Shown piece after piece: positions 16,824-24,446 of a stretch of 64,000 nucleotides of DNA; position 1 is the stretch's first letter; each line of letters starts with the position of its first letter. A model generated the notes under the pieces. The model did not search any database and had not been told where the DNA came from. It saw only the letters and a program-made list of their open reading frames with translations. A program made the position numbers and the translations under genes. The DNA is from Geobacter sp. FeAm09 (GTDB lineage: Bacteria; Desulfobacterota; Desulfuromonadia; Geobacterales; Pseudopelobacteraceae), in NCBI RefSeq assembly GCF_008330225.1, contig NZ_CP042466.1, positions 1,002,501 to 1,066,500 of the forward strand. The letters run 5' to 3'.

Positions 16824-18008
16824 TTAGCCGCGCTTCGGCGGCCTCGCCCCCTCCTGCAACAACACATTGCCCACGAACAGCGCCACGGCCCCGAGCCCCA
16901 GAACCCCGGCGGCGTAGAACACCGCCGTCAGCCCCAGGGCGCTCTGCAATCCCGCACCCAACAGCGGGCCAGAGACGAAACCAAGGTTCAGCACCGCGTT
17001 GCAGGTGCCCACCGTCGCACCCATGCCGTGACGGCTCCCCTCCTCCACCAGCAGCGCCGTGCTCGCAGGCTGGGACAACACGCTGAACAGGCCGATACCC
17101 ACCCCCAGCGCCAGGATCTGGCTAAAACCCGCCGCCACCGGGATCAGGAAGTAGAGCAGCGAGACCACGGTGCCCCCGGCAACCACCAGGGACTTGCGCG
17201 GCGCCCGGTCCGAGAGCATGCCCATGGGGCGGAGCAAGAGGGTCATCACCAGGGTGGAGGAGGCCATGACCAGCCCGGCACGGGTGCCGCTCAGCCCCAG
17301 CCGGGCGGTGAGCATGATGGGGAGAAAGGCCCCCAACAGCGAGATGCCGCAGGCCCGGCCGAAGACGAAGGCCAAAAGCCCCCGCAGGGAGCTGTGGCGG
17401 GTGGCGCCCAGGAGGTCACCGAGGCGTTCGCTGTGGCTGGCTTGGCGTGGCGGGGGGTTGTGGCCGGGGATGCAGATGAGGGCCACGGCCAGGGCGACGA
17501 CGCACAGGAGGGCCAGGGTGGCAAAGATCCCCTGAAAGCCCCACAGGTCCTTGAGCATCCCTCCCACGACCGGCCCCAGGCTCAGGGCGCCGTAGAAGGA
17601 GATGTCGAAGGTGCCCATGACCGTGGCCCGTTTGTGGTCCGGGGAGGCTTCGCCCACCAGGGAGAGCACCACGGGGCGGAACATGGCGCAGCCGATGCCC
17701 TGGAGCAGGCGCAGGAGGGTGATGAGGGGGAGACTGGCGGTGAAGAGGTAGGAGAGGGAGACGAAGAGGTAGAGGCCGAGGCTGGCGGCTGCGACCTTCT
17801 TGCGGCCGATGCGGTCGGCCCAGGCGCCCATGAAGGGGCTGAGGACGATCTTGGAGAGGGAGTAGAGGACGAGGGGGAGGCCGAGGAGTGCTCCCCTGGC
17901 GCCCAGGCTGAAGACGTAGAGCGAGAAGAAGGCGTCGGCGATGCCGAAGCCCAGGGTGATGGCGAAGTTGATCAGGAACAGCCCCCGGAACAGGGTGCGG
18001 GTTTCCAT
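16824..18008 (-). CDS. MFS transporter
   Basis: A 394-residue major-facilitator protein with 12 predicted membrane segments. The MFS signature appears after segment 2 as GAWADRIGRKK and again in the second half as GMLSDRAPRK. The start at METRTLF follows an AGGGAGAAACC ribosome site. It lies 137 bp downstream of the OprD-like porin gene on the same strand, at the end of the flavocytochrome locus, so it may move the substrate or product of that pathway across the inner membrane. A GC hairpin pair between them may reduce read-through. Substrate unknown. Confidence 0.85.
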   Translation of the reverse strand: METRTLFRGLFLINFAITLGFGIADAFFSLYVFSLGARGALLGLPLVLYSLSKIVLSPFMGAWADRIGRKKVAAASLGLYLFVSLSYLFTASLPLITLLRLLQGIGCAMFRPVVLSLVGEASPDHKRATVMGTFDISFYGALSLGPVVGGMLKDLWGFQGIFATLALLCVVALAVALICIPGHNPPPRQASHSERLGDLLGATRHSSLRGLLAFVFGRACGISLLGAFLPIMLTARLGLSGTRAGLVMASSTLVMTLLLRPMGMLSDRAPRKSLVVAGGTVVSLLYFLIPVAAGFSQILALGVGIGLFSVLSQPASTALLVEEGSRHGMGATVGTCNAVLNLGFVSGPLLGAGLQSALGLTAVFYAAGVLGLGAVALFVGNVLLQEGARPPKRG

Positions 18009-18062
18009 GGTTTCTCCCTTGGCGTGCCGAAGATGCCCCATGCCGGTAGGCTGCGGAAAAGA

Positions 18063-18133
18063 GGCCCGTGGAGGAAGGAGGGAGAACTCCACGGGCCCGT
18101 CACCCGGGCCGGGGTTCGGCGGCCCCGGCCCGG
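18063..18133. terminator. Two GC hairpins downstream of the porin gene
   Basis: GGCCCGTGGAG pairs with CTCCACGGGCC (18063-18097), and CCGGGCCGGGG pairs with CCCCGGCCCGG (18104-18133). Both stems are perfect; neither has a T-run. They may partly separate the MFS gene from the porin operon. Confidence 0.45.
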
Positions 18134-18145
18134 ATGTGCCGCTGC

Positions 18146-19372
18146 TTAGTTCTTGCCGCCTCCGCCGATGGAGAACGGATAGGTCATGCGCACCCTGAGC
18201 TCGTTCTGGTCGGCCGTAGAGGCGTTGTCGACCATGGCGTATCCCACCTCGAACTTGAGGCCGTCGAGGGCGCTGTTGAAGGTTTTCCTGAATTCATACT
18301 GGACGTTGTAGTCGATCTCGCTGGAGCGTGAGCCGGGAGCGTCGTAGCGGTTGTACCAGACATAGGTGGAGAGCCCGGGAACGCCGATCTGGCCCAGGTC
18401 GTAGCCGACCAGCGCGCCGTAGGCGTCCTGCTTGCCGTGCCAGCCCGAAACCAGGAACTGCTGCATGACGATCTTGCCGAAGCCCCAGGGGGTGAACTGG
18501 GCGTCGGGGCCGGTCTTGGCGTAGAAAGCCTGCAACTTGGCGCCGTAGGCGTCCACGCCGGTCTCGAAGCCGTACTCGTAGGTGTCGAATTTTCCCCCCA
18601 GGTTCTCGCCGTTGGATTTCTGCACCATGACGGAGGGCATGAAGTAGAGGTGGTAGTCGCCGATGTTCTTGCCGAATCTGGTCCTCAGGTAGCCGGTGTC
18701 CACCACGTCGTCCATGTGATAGACCCACCCCTCGGCGCCCAGGTTGACCGACCCCACCTGGGTGTTGTAGCGGGCGCCCCCCACCAGGAGCGGCTTGTCC
18801 TTGGCCGAGGAATCCACCGACTTGACGATGTCGTAGAAGCTGCTGTCGTTCCAGCCCGAGAAGCCGTCGATGTAATAGGCGTGGAGTTCCAGGTCCTTGA
18901 TGCTCTTGTTCACCAGGGTGAGGCCGCTGTAGGTCTTAGGCAGGATGCGGCAGTAGTCCATGTTCATCAGGGGGGTGTAGATCTGCTGGGCCCCGTACCT
19001 GATCGTCGTATCGAACCATTCCCCCTGGACGTAGTACTCCATCAGCTTGGTGAAGCTCTTGTGCTGGTTACTGCCCGATGCCTGCAGCATCATGTAGTTG
19101 TCCCACGTATTGCTGGTGGCCACGTCGTTGGCCGAGGCAAAGGTGCCGGCCAGGCTTACGCCCTTCAGGGGGGCGGTCTTGTACCCCACGATGGCCGCGA
19201 ACACCGAATCGCCCGCGTCTTTTGCGTCTTTGGTTTTCAGGTCGTACAGGTAGTAGCGCAGGGAGCCGTCGATGGTCCCCTGGGAAAACATTTCCTTGAT
19301 GGTGTCGGCCGCAAAGGCCTGGGTCGCGAACACGCTGGCGGCCAAGAGAAGAAGCGAGATTGTGGATCTCAT
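18146..19372 (-). CDS. OprD-like outer-membrane porin
   Basis: A 408-residue outer-membrane protein: signal peptide ending AFA, an IDGSLRYYLYDLKT first strand typical of OprD-family porins, many alternating aromatic strands (YGAQQIYTPLMNMDYCRILPKTYSG), and a final VRMTYPFSIGGGGKN. OprD porins pass small carboxylates, aromatic acids and basic amino acids. The ATG at 19372 follows CAGGAG. It is the third gene of the flavocytochrome locus, so it probably lets the electron acceptor into the periplasm. Confidence 0.8.
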   Translation of the reverse strand: MRSTISLLLLAASVFATQAFAADTIKEMFSQGTIDGSLRYYLYDLKTKDAKDAGDSVFAAIVGYKTAPLKGVSLAGTFASANDVATSNTWDNYMMLQASGSNQHKSFTKLMEYYVQGEWFDTTIRYGAQQIYTPLMNMDYCRILPKTYSGLTLVNKSIKDLELHAYYIDGFSGWNDSSFYDIVKSVDSSAKDKPLLVGGARYNTQVGSVNLGAEGWVYHMDDVVDTGYLRTRFGKNIGDYHLYFMPSVMVQKSNGENLGGKFDTYEYGFETGVDAYGAKLQAFYAKTGPDAQFTPWGFGKIVMQQFLVSGWHGKQDAYGALVGYDLGQIGVPGLSTYVWYNRYDAPGSRSSEIDYNVQYEFRKTFNSALDGLKFEVGYAMVDNASTADQNELRVRMTYPFSIGGGGKN

Positions 19373-19461
19373 AGACACTCCTGAATAAATGTAATTTTTC
19401 TGCCGGATTCATGACTCCCCCTCCCGTCGCGGGAGGGGGAACGCTGGGCTGCGGCCCGTCG

Positions 19462-19848
19462 CTACATATCGAAGGTAAAGGTGTGGCACCGGTCGCAGAT
19501 GCTCTTGTGCGGCGCGTTGTGGGCCACGTGGCATTCGGTGCATTCCACGTCGCCGAAGTGCGATTCGTGGGGGTTGATATTGCTCAGGTAGCCGCCGTTC
19601 GTATCCTTCTTGGCGGTCCGCTTGGCCATGCCCGCATACCCGCCGTGACAGTTGAGGCATGCCGCCACTTCGGCGGGGGCCGCCAGCTTGTCGATGGCGT
19701 GGCAGTCCTGGCATTTGACGCCCTGGGCCAGGTGTTTTTTGGCCAGCGGTTCGCGGTCCTTTGCGTCGGCGGTGGCCGACGTCAGCGCCGCTACCGCCAG
19801 GAACAGCATGCAGAGTAGATAACCGGTATGTTGTGCTTCCTTGTTCAT
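19462..19848 (-). CDS. Tetraheme c-type cytochrome, flavocytochrome subunit
   Basis: A 128-residue periplasmic protein with a signal peptide and exactly four CxxCH motifs: CQDCH, CLNCH, CTECH, CDRCH. Spacing and the NPHESHFGDVECTECHVAH segment match the tetraheme N-terminal domain of Shewanella flavocytochrome c3, here encoded as a separate subunit. It lies 71 bp downstream of the flavin subunit gene. By analogy it takes electrons from a quinol-oxidising cytochrome and passes them to the FAD. Confidence 0.9.
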   Translation of the reverse strand: MNKEAQHTGYLLCMLFLAVAALTSATADAKDREPLAKKHLAQGVKCQDCHAIDKLAAPAEVAACLNCHGGYAGMAKRTAKKDTNGGYLSNINPHESHFGDVECTECHVAHNAPHKSICDRCHTFTFDM

Positions 19849-19919
19849 TGCGTATCTCCTTAAAGTGCGATCCTGATCGATCGATACGTTTTTCGTAATG
19901 GGATGCAACTGCGCAGGCG

Positions 19920-21470
19920 CTATTTGCGGGCCTTGACGTATTCCGCGCTGTTCAGGCCGGCCAGGCGGCCGGAGACGGCGGCAAAGCCCATGGTCAGGCC
20001 TTCCACGGTCATGTAGCTGTCGGAGTAGAGGCCGCCGGCCACATTGCCCACCGCGTAGAGCCCCTTGACCGGGTTGAAGTTCTCGTCCACCGCCTCCAGG
20101 TGCTCGTTCACCTTGACCCCGCCGATGGTGGTGAGGTTGTAGGTCATGACCTCAAGGGCGTAGAACGGCCCCTGGGCAACGGGGTACATCAGGTGTTCCT
20201 TGGCCTTGCCGAACTGCTCGTCTTCGCCCTTTTTCACGTAGCCGTTGTAAGCGCCGATCTGTTTCAGGAACGGTGCCTTCTGAAAGCCCGCATTGGCGGC
20301 CAGCTCTTCCAGGGTGCGCCCCTTGTGGACCACGCCGTCCTTGACGCCGGCTTCCAGGTAGGCGTCAAGCTCGGGGATCGGGCCGGACTGTTTCCCCGGG
20401 ATGTTCCTGATATTGGCGAAGGAGTCGGTCATGCCGGTCTTCGCCTTCTTGAACTTGTCCACCGTGGCCTGGTCGAACACCACGAAGCCCTGGCCGCCGA
20501 TGGAAACGAGGGCGTGGGACACGAGGGCGTTGTCGTACACGTAGTCCTCGTTGTAGTAACGCTGGCCGGTCTTATCGACCCACAGGATGGGGATATGGAT
20601 GAAGGGCTCCAGCTTGGTCATCAGGATGGATTCCTTGTTGTTGCCCTTGGTGACGATGCCCTGGCCGTGGTACTCGGTGACGTTCTCCTTGTACTTGGCG
20701 GCCCCCGCCTCCCAGGCCATCTTCATGCCCACGCCGTCGTTGGCGAGCCAGCCCATGGGGTGCCCCACGATGCCCGCCTTCTTCATCATCTCGTCGTTGC
20801 CCATGAAACCGCCCGTGGCGATGATGACCGCTTTGGCGTTGACGGTTTTCACGGTGCCGTCCTGGGCGCGCACCTGCACGCCGCTTACGGAGCCGTCGGC
20901 GTTTTTGTTGATCCTGGTGGCCTCGGTCCGGTACATGATGGTCCCGCCGGCCTTCTCGATGGCCGTGGTCAGGGCCGCCAGCCCCTGCTGGCCGTCCCAC
21001 ATGTGGTAGATGATCGGCTTGACCGCATCGTGGGCGAACTGCTGCGGCTCGACGGGCAGCCACAGCTTCACGCCGTTATCCATCAGCCACTCGATGGTCT
21101 CGCCCGAGTGCTCGACCGTGGCGCGGGCCAGGCGGGCATTGAAAAGCAGGTGCGTGTAGCTCTCCATCTGCTTGAAGACCTCCATGGGGGTGATCTTCAT
21201 GTTGTGCTTCCGCTGCAGGGACGTGTTCACTCCCATCATCCCCTTGGTGAGGCCGGAGGAGCCGCTCAGCTTGCGCTCCTTCTCCACCACCAGGACCTTC
21301 ACCCCGGACTGGGCGGCGGCCAGGGCGGCACAGGCGCCGGAGCCTCCGCCACCCACAACGACAACGTCATAATCCGTGACCGCGGCCTTGTCGGCGGCAG
21401 AGCATACGGTGCCCGCCGTCAGCAACGCCACGGCAACCAACAACCCCTTAACCACACTTCTGCTTTTCAT
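19920..21470 (-). CDS. Flavocytochrome-c-type flavin subunit with altered active site
   Basis: A 516-residue FAD protein with a Sec signal peptide (cleavage near CSAADK), VVVVGGGGSGACAALAAAQSG for FAD, and the overall fumarate-reductase flavoprotein fold. The catalytic motifs differ. Where fumarate reductases have RFVNExxxRD this has QRYYNEDYVYD; HHTMGG is replaced by NLTTIGG; the NRLGGNA Arg site reads SDSYMTVEGLTMGFA. So the proton-donor Arg and the substrate-binding His and Arg all seem replaced. It must act on another substrate or by another acid. It heads the operon with the tetraheme cytochrome, porin and MFS genes, divergent from TetR. Confidence 0.85.
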   Translation of the reverse strand: MKSRSVVKGLLVAVALLTAGTVCSAADKAAVTDYDVVVVGGGGSGACAALAAAQSGVKVLVVEKERKLSGSSGLTKGMMGVNTSLQRKHNMKITPMEVFKQMESYTHLLFNARLARATVEHSGETIEWLMDNGVKLWLPVEPQQFAHDAVKPIIYHMWDGQQGLAALTTAIEKAGGTIMYRTEATRINKNADGSVSGVQVRAQDGTVKTVNAKAVIIATGGFMGNDEMMKKAGIVGHPMGWLANDGVGMKMAWEAGAAKYKENVTEYHGQGIVTKGNNKESILMTKLEPFIHIPILWVDKTGQRYYNEDYVYDNALVSHALVSIGGQGFVVFDQATVDKFKKAKTGMTDSFANIRNIPGKQSGPIPELDAYLEAGVKDGVVHKGRTLEELAANAGFQKAPFLKQIGAYNGYVKKGEDEQFGKAKEHLMYPVAQGPFYALEVMTYNLTTIGGVKVNEHLEAVDENFNPVKGLYAVGNVAGGLYSDSYMTVEGLTMGFAAVSGRLAGLNSAEYVKARK

Positions 21471-21489
21471 ACGACCTCCATTGGAAATA

Positions 21490-21513
21490 TTGGGTGTGAA
21501 CGTTCATTCCCAA
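21490..21513. promoter_or_regulatory. TetR operator candidate 1
   Basis: TTGGG-N2-TGAACGTTCA-N2-CCCAA, a palindrome perfect at 20 of 24 positions, 19 bp upstream of the flavin subunit start codon. The central TGAACGTTCA recurs at 21608-21617. Its placement in the divergent region suggests it binds the adjacent TetR protein and blocks the operon. Confidence 0.75.
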
Positions 21514-21601
21514 TAAAAAACATAGAATGTTGGCAATAAAACGTCAACAAAATTAATTACTAACAAATATTTATGCGTAAAGTATGCTTGCGTATTAAAC
21601 A

Positions 21602-21623
21602 TGGCAGTGAACGTTCATTACCA
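21602..21623. promoter_or_regulatory. TetR operator candidate 2
   Basis: TGGCAG-TGAACGTTCA-TTACCA: the same 10-bp palindromic core as the first operator with partly symmetric flanks (TGG...CCA). The core centres are 111 bp apart. The 381-bp region is otherwise AT-rich and has no gene. Confidence 0.7.
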
Positions 21624-21851
21624 GTAATTACGGTTCTTTGTAAACGGGACCTGATCGGTCGTTTTGGCTTTTCGGGGTAAAATTTTTTTTGCGGGGGTGG
21701 CGCTTGGCAAAAACTGACCGGGGGGAGGAGGGGGGGATTGCGGCAGGGGCAACCGTGAGGAATGAATTGACAAAAGTGCCTGATATGGCTATTTTTAAAG
21801 GCGTTTTGGGCCGTTTGGCCCGGCATTCAGAGCATAAAGGCGAATCGTGAA

Positions 21852-22442
21852 ATGACAACCCAGCGCTTGACCAAGAAGGACAGGGATGAACTGCGTCGGG
21901 CCGAGATCGTTGCGGCGGCGCGCAAATGCGTCGCATACAGCGGGTTCCATGCCGCCAGCATGGCGGAGATAGCCCGGACGGCACGCATGAGTGTCGGGCA
22001 CCTGTACCGCTATTTCGAGAACAAGGAATCCATCATCCGGGCGATCGTGGAGATGATCACCGAGGAGCAGTTGAACTGGATCGCCAGCACGGCCCTCAAC
22101 AAGAACGTCGCCGAGTTCCAGATCGAGCGTTTCACGGAGCGGTTCGTGGACAACCGGGAGGAGCGGGCGCTGCTGCTGGAGATGCACGCCGAGGCGGCGC
22201 GCAATCCGGATATCGCCGCCATTTTGGAGAACGCGGACCAGCAGTACCGGAAGATGGCGGCGCTTACCATCCGCAAGATCTACACCGACCTGGAAGAGGA
22301 AGAGATCATCGCCCGCGTGGAACTGATGGCGACCATATCGGAGAGTTTCCTGCTGCGGAGCATCAAGGCGCCCGAGGCGGAATCCGCCAGGATCAACAAG
22401 CTGCTGGAAGGGGTCATTGGGCATATCTGGCCCAAGATCTGA
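21852..22442 (+). CDS. TetR-family regulator of the flavocytochrome locus
   Basis: A 196-residue TetR protein. The helix-turn-helix covers about residues 15-60: REIVAAA-type helix, then GFHAASMAEIARTARMSVGHLYRYFENKES-like segment. The C-terminal ligand domain is helical with no recognisable signature. Divergent from the flavin subunit gene, with two TGAACGTTCA operators in between, so it most likely represses the respiratory operon and itself until the acceptor or a derivative binds (inference from layout). Confidence 0.88.
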   Translation: MTTQRLTKKDRDELRRAEIVAAARKCVAYSGFHAASMAEIARTARMSVGHLYRYFENKESIIRAIVEMITEEQLNWIASTALNKNVAEFQIERFTERFVDNREERALLLEMHAEAARNPDIAAILENADQQYRKMAALTIRKIYTDLEEEEIIARVELMATISESFLLRSIKAPEAESARINKLLEGVIGHIWPKI

Positions 22443-22614
22443 ACGCCGTCCCGCCGATTCATCCCACCCCGCATCCCGCCCCGTGGGCGGGGCCGAAAGC
22501 TACGTTTATTCCCCGCCCCGTGCTATACTGAAATCAGGGCTCCATGCGGTCAGTCGCGCCGGAAGCGCGTCTGCGGGCCGGCCGCACGGGGCGCGCGGGA
22601 AGGGGGTGCACACC

Positions 22615-22821
22615 ATGACAACGGAGAGGACGAACCTGACGACAGCTCCCGGGGAGCGGTGCGACATCAAGATATGGAGCGGGGATTGCGAACGGAGCGG
22701 CCACCCGGCCGAGGGTGAAAAGTATCTGTGCGTGTCCTGCGGGACGATCGTGGGCCTCGACCATGAGGTGACCCACGACATTTTTCCCTCTGTCAGCGGC
22801 GATTACGACAAGCTGATTTAA
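22615..22821 (+). CDS. Small hypothetical protein with Cys pairs
   Basis: A 68-residue protein starting at an ATG with AAGGGGGTG upstream. It has Cys near residues 16, 25, 39 and 42 (CDIKIW, GDCERSG, CVSCGT), a possible zinc- or iron-binding set. The gene lies between the TetR gene and the HxlR gene. I do not recognise a family. Confidence 0.5.
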   Translation: MTTERTNLTTAPGERCDIKIWSGDCERSGHPAEGEKYLCVSCGTIVGLDHEVTHDIFPSVSGDYDKLI

Positions 22822-22926
22822 GCGATACGGATAGTGCGGCGGCAGGGAAGGGGAGGGGCACCGGCTTGGCGTTTGGCTGGTGTCCCTCGATTTATACGGG
22901 GCTCCGGGAATTCGCGGATCTTACCC

Positions 22927-23283
22927 TTATGAGCTCTCCGTACCCGGCTTGATGTAGTCGAAGACCTCTTTCGACCACGCCGCGGACCATGCCCCCAACG
23001 GTACTATGATGTCGCGCAGTTCCTTGCCCCGCCGGGTCAGCGCGTAGCCGTCGAGGGTCTTTGCCACCAGGTCCGCCTCGCGCAGGTCCTTGATGCGGCT
23101 GTTGAGGATGGAGGGGGAGATGTCGCCGCACCGCTCCTGCAACGCGCGGAACGTGCAGGGGCCTTGTTCCAGGTTCCACAGGACGCCGAGCGCCCAGCGG
23201 CGGCCCAAAAGGTCGAACAGGGCGTTGATCGGCGTACCGGAGAGAGAACCGCGTACCTTTTTTCCCGGGCTTGGAATGGACAT
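22927..23283 (-). CDS. HxlR-family transcriptional regulator
   Basis: A 118-residue winged-helix protein of the HxlR type: LLGRRWALGVLWNLEQGPCTFRALQERCGDISPSILNSRIKDL, then ALTRRGKELRDIIVPL. HxlR proteins typically sense reactive electrophiles or quinones, but this one lacks the N-terminal Cys that mediates this in some members. It is downstream of the tautomerase gene on the same strand (84-bp gap) and likely controls it. Confidence 0.85.
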   Translation of the reverse strand: MSIPSPGKKVRGSLSGTPINALFDLLGRRWALGVLWNLEQGPCTFRALQERCGDISPSILNSRIKDLREADLVAKTLDGYALTRRGKELRDIIVPLGAWSAAWSKEVFDYIKPGTESS

Positions 23284-23367
23284 GGGGCGCGCTTGTCTCC
23301 TTTGGAGTGCGGATGAACAGGCGGTGATCCGACCGCCGCGGACAACCGGATCACCGCCCGGGGTAGC

Positions 23368-23568
23368 CTAACGGGCCTGGGCCGCCTTGATTTCGGCGAG
23401 CGTCAGGCCGCCGATCCCGATGTTGGTGCTGTCGAGTTCGTTGATCAGGATGGTGAACTTTTCAGCGGGGATATTTGTGACCTCTACGGCGGTCTTTGTC
23501 AAGTTTTTGATCAGGGCCTTTTTTTGTTCCGTAGCGATGCTGTGCAGATCAACGGTGATAACCGGCAT
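23368..23568 (-). CDS. 4-Oxalocrotonate tautomerase-family protein
   Basis: A 66-residue protein of the 4-OT size. The mature N-terminus is Pro (MPVITVDLHS), the catalytic base in this family. A helix (ATEQKKALIKNLTKTAVEVTNIP) and a second strand (KFTILINELDSTNIGIGG) follow, as in hexameric tautomerases. The natural substrate is not predictable. AAGGAGAC provides the ribosome site. Confidence 0.88.
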   Translation of the reverse strand: MPVITVDLHSIATEQKKALIKNLTKTAVEVTNIPAEKFTILINELDSTNIGIGGLTLAEIKAAQAR

Positions 23569-23608
23569 GACAGTCTCCTTGCTATTTATTTTGTATCGCG
23601 CTATGTAT

Positions 23609-23637
23609 TTAATAGCATGCTACTAAAAGAGAAGCAA
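23609..23637 (-). promoter_or_regulatory. Tautomerase/HxlR promoter with overlapping operator
   Basis: On the minus strand TTGCTT (23632-23637), 17 bp, TATTAA (23609-23614) form a promoter. A near-perfect palindrome with TAGCATGCTA core (23610-23625) covers the spacer and the -10 element. The HxlR protein encoded downstream is the obvious candidate to bind it. Confidence 0.6.
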
Positions 23638-23870
23638 GGTTTTTCTGTTTCGGGGAGGGGGCGGTTTCGTCGGCGCGCTTTGTGCGGGGGAAATGGGGGG
23701 GCGGCCGCTGATGTGATGTCGCCAAGGGATCGGTGGAGAGGCCCCGGGGCGGGCTGCCCGGATGACAGGTCATGCCTTGGGGAGGTGGTGCGGGATTTGC
23801 CGAAATGCCGGGGAACGGGGCGGTTGCGGATGTGTCTCTGCCGCCTGCTTGATGTGGCGGGGGTGCATGG

Positions 23871-23912
23871 CCGGGGTGCTAATAAGAGGGCAGGCTACTT
23901 ATTGGCACCCGG
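23871..23912. terminator. Inverted repeat downstream of the zinc-ribbon gene
   Basis: CGGGGTGCTAATAAG pairs with CTTATTGGCACCCG with about one mismatch. It sits 27 bp beyond the minus-strand zinc-ribbon stop codon and lacks a T-run. The 370-bp gap 23569-23938 otherwise holds only the tautomerase promoter. Confidence 0.4.
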
Positions 23913-23938
23913 AGGATGGCCCGGTGCACCGGTCGCAA

Positions 23939-24142
23939 TTAGTGAAGACCGCAGTTGCCGTCGAAGGGGCAGGCCGAACATTCTTTCATCGCATCGATGC
24001 ATTGGCCATTCACGGCACCAAACCGTCGATGGATCTTTGCGCTTGAGCATTGCGGGCAAACATGGCTGGATTCGTCGCCACTGCTCACGGGTACGGAAAA
24101 TTCGTAGTCGCAATCGCCGCATATCAGATTGTAATTCGACAT
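23939..24142 (-). CDS. FmdB-like zinc-ribbon protein
   Basis: A 67-residue protein with CGDC and CPQC pairs about 18 residues apart (a zinc ribbon) and a C-terminal CIDAMKECSACPFDGNC cluster with further cysteines. The opening MSNYNLICGDCDYEFS resembles FmdB/putative regulatory zinc ribbons. It precedes a strong drop in GC content. Function unknown. Confidence 0.6.
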   Translation of the reverse strand: MSNYNLICGDCDYEFSVPVSSGDESSHVCPQCSSAKIHRRFGAVNGQCIDAMKECSACPFDGNCGLH

Positions 24143-24446
24143 AAAAACAACTCCTTGACCGAATAATAGTTCTATTTCACTATGGAAATTATAAGACGTT
24201 AACATCCGGAATGAACATCTGTCAATGCAATTTGAGGCAGGGGGGAGGCCTCCTCAATTTCGCCTCTTGTCAATATTCGGACCTGGCACTTTTTCTTTTC
24301 TGCTCAAATTCAGAGAATGCCATAAAGTTTAGTGCCACCTCGGGGCCAACGCGCGAAACGGAAATTATGGTCGTGCTGGAAAGGGATGGCTATAAATTTC
24401 AAGATCTGAAGATTGGAGAGCCGGCCCTTGCGACTTGCTCTTTTAA

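Noticed and set aside
22417-22614. Upstream extension of the small Cys protein gene to overlap the TetR gene
   Set aside because: The extension includes a GC hairpin (CCCGCC...GGGCGG at about 22477-22493) and has no ribosome site; the ATG at 22615 has a good one.
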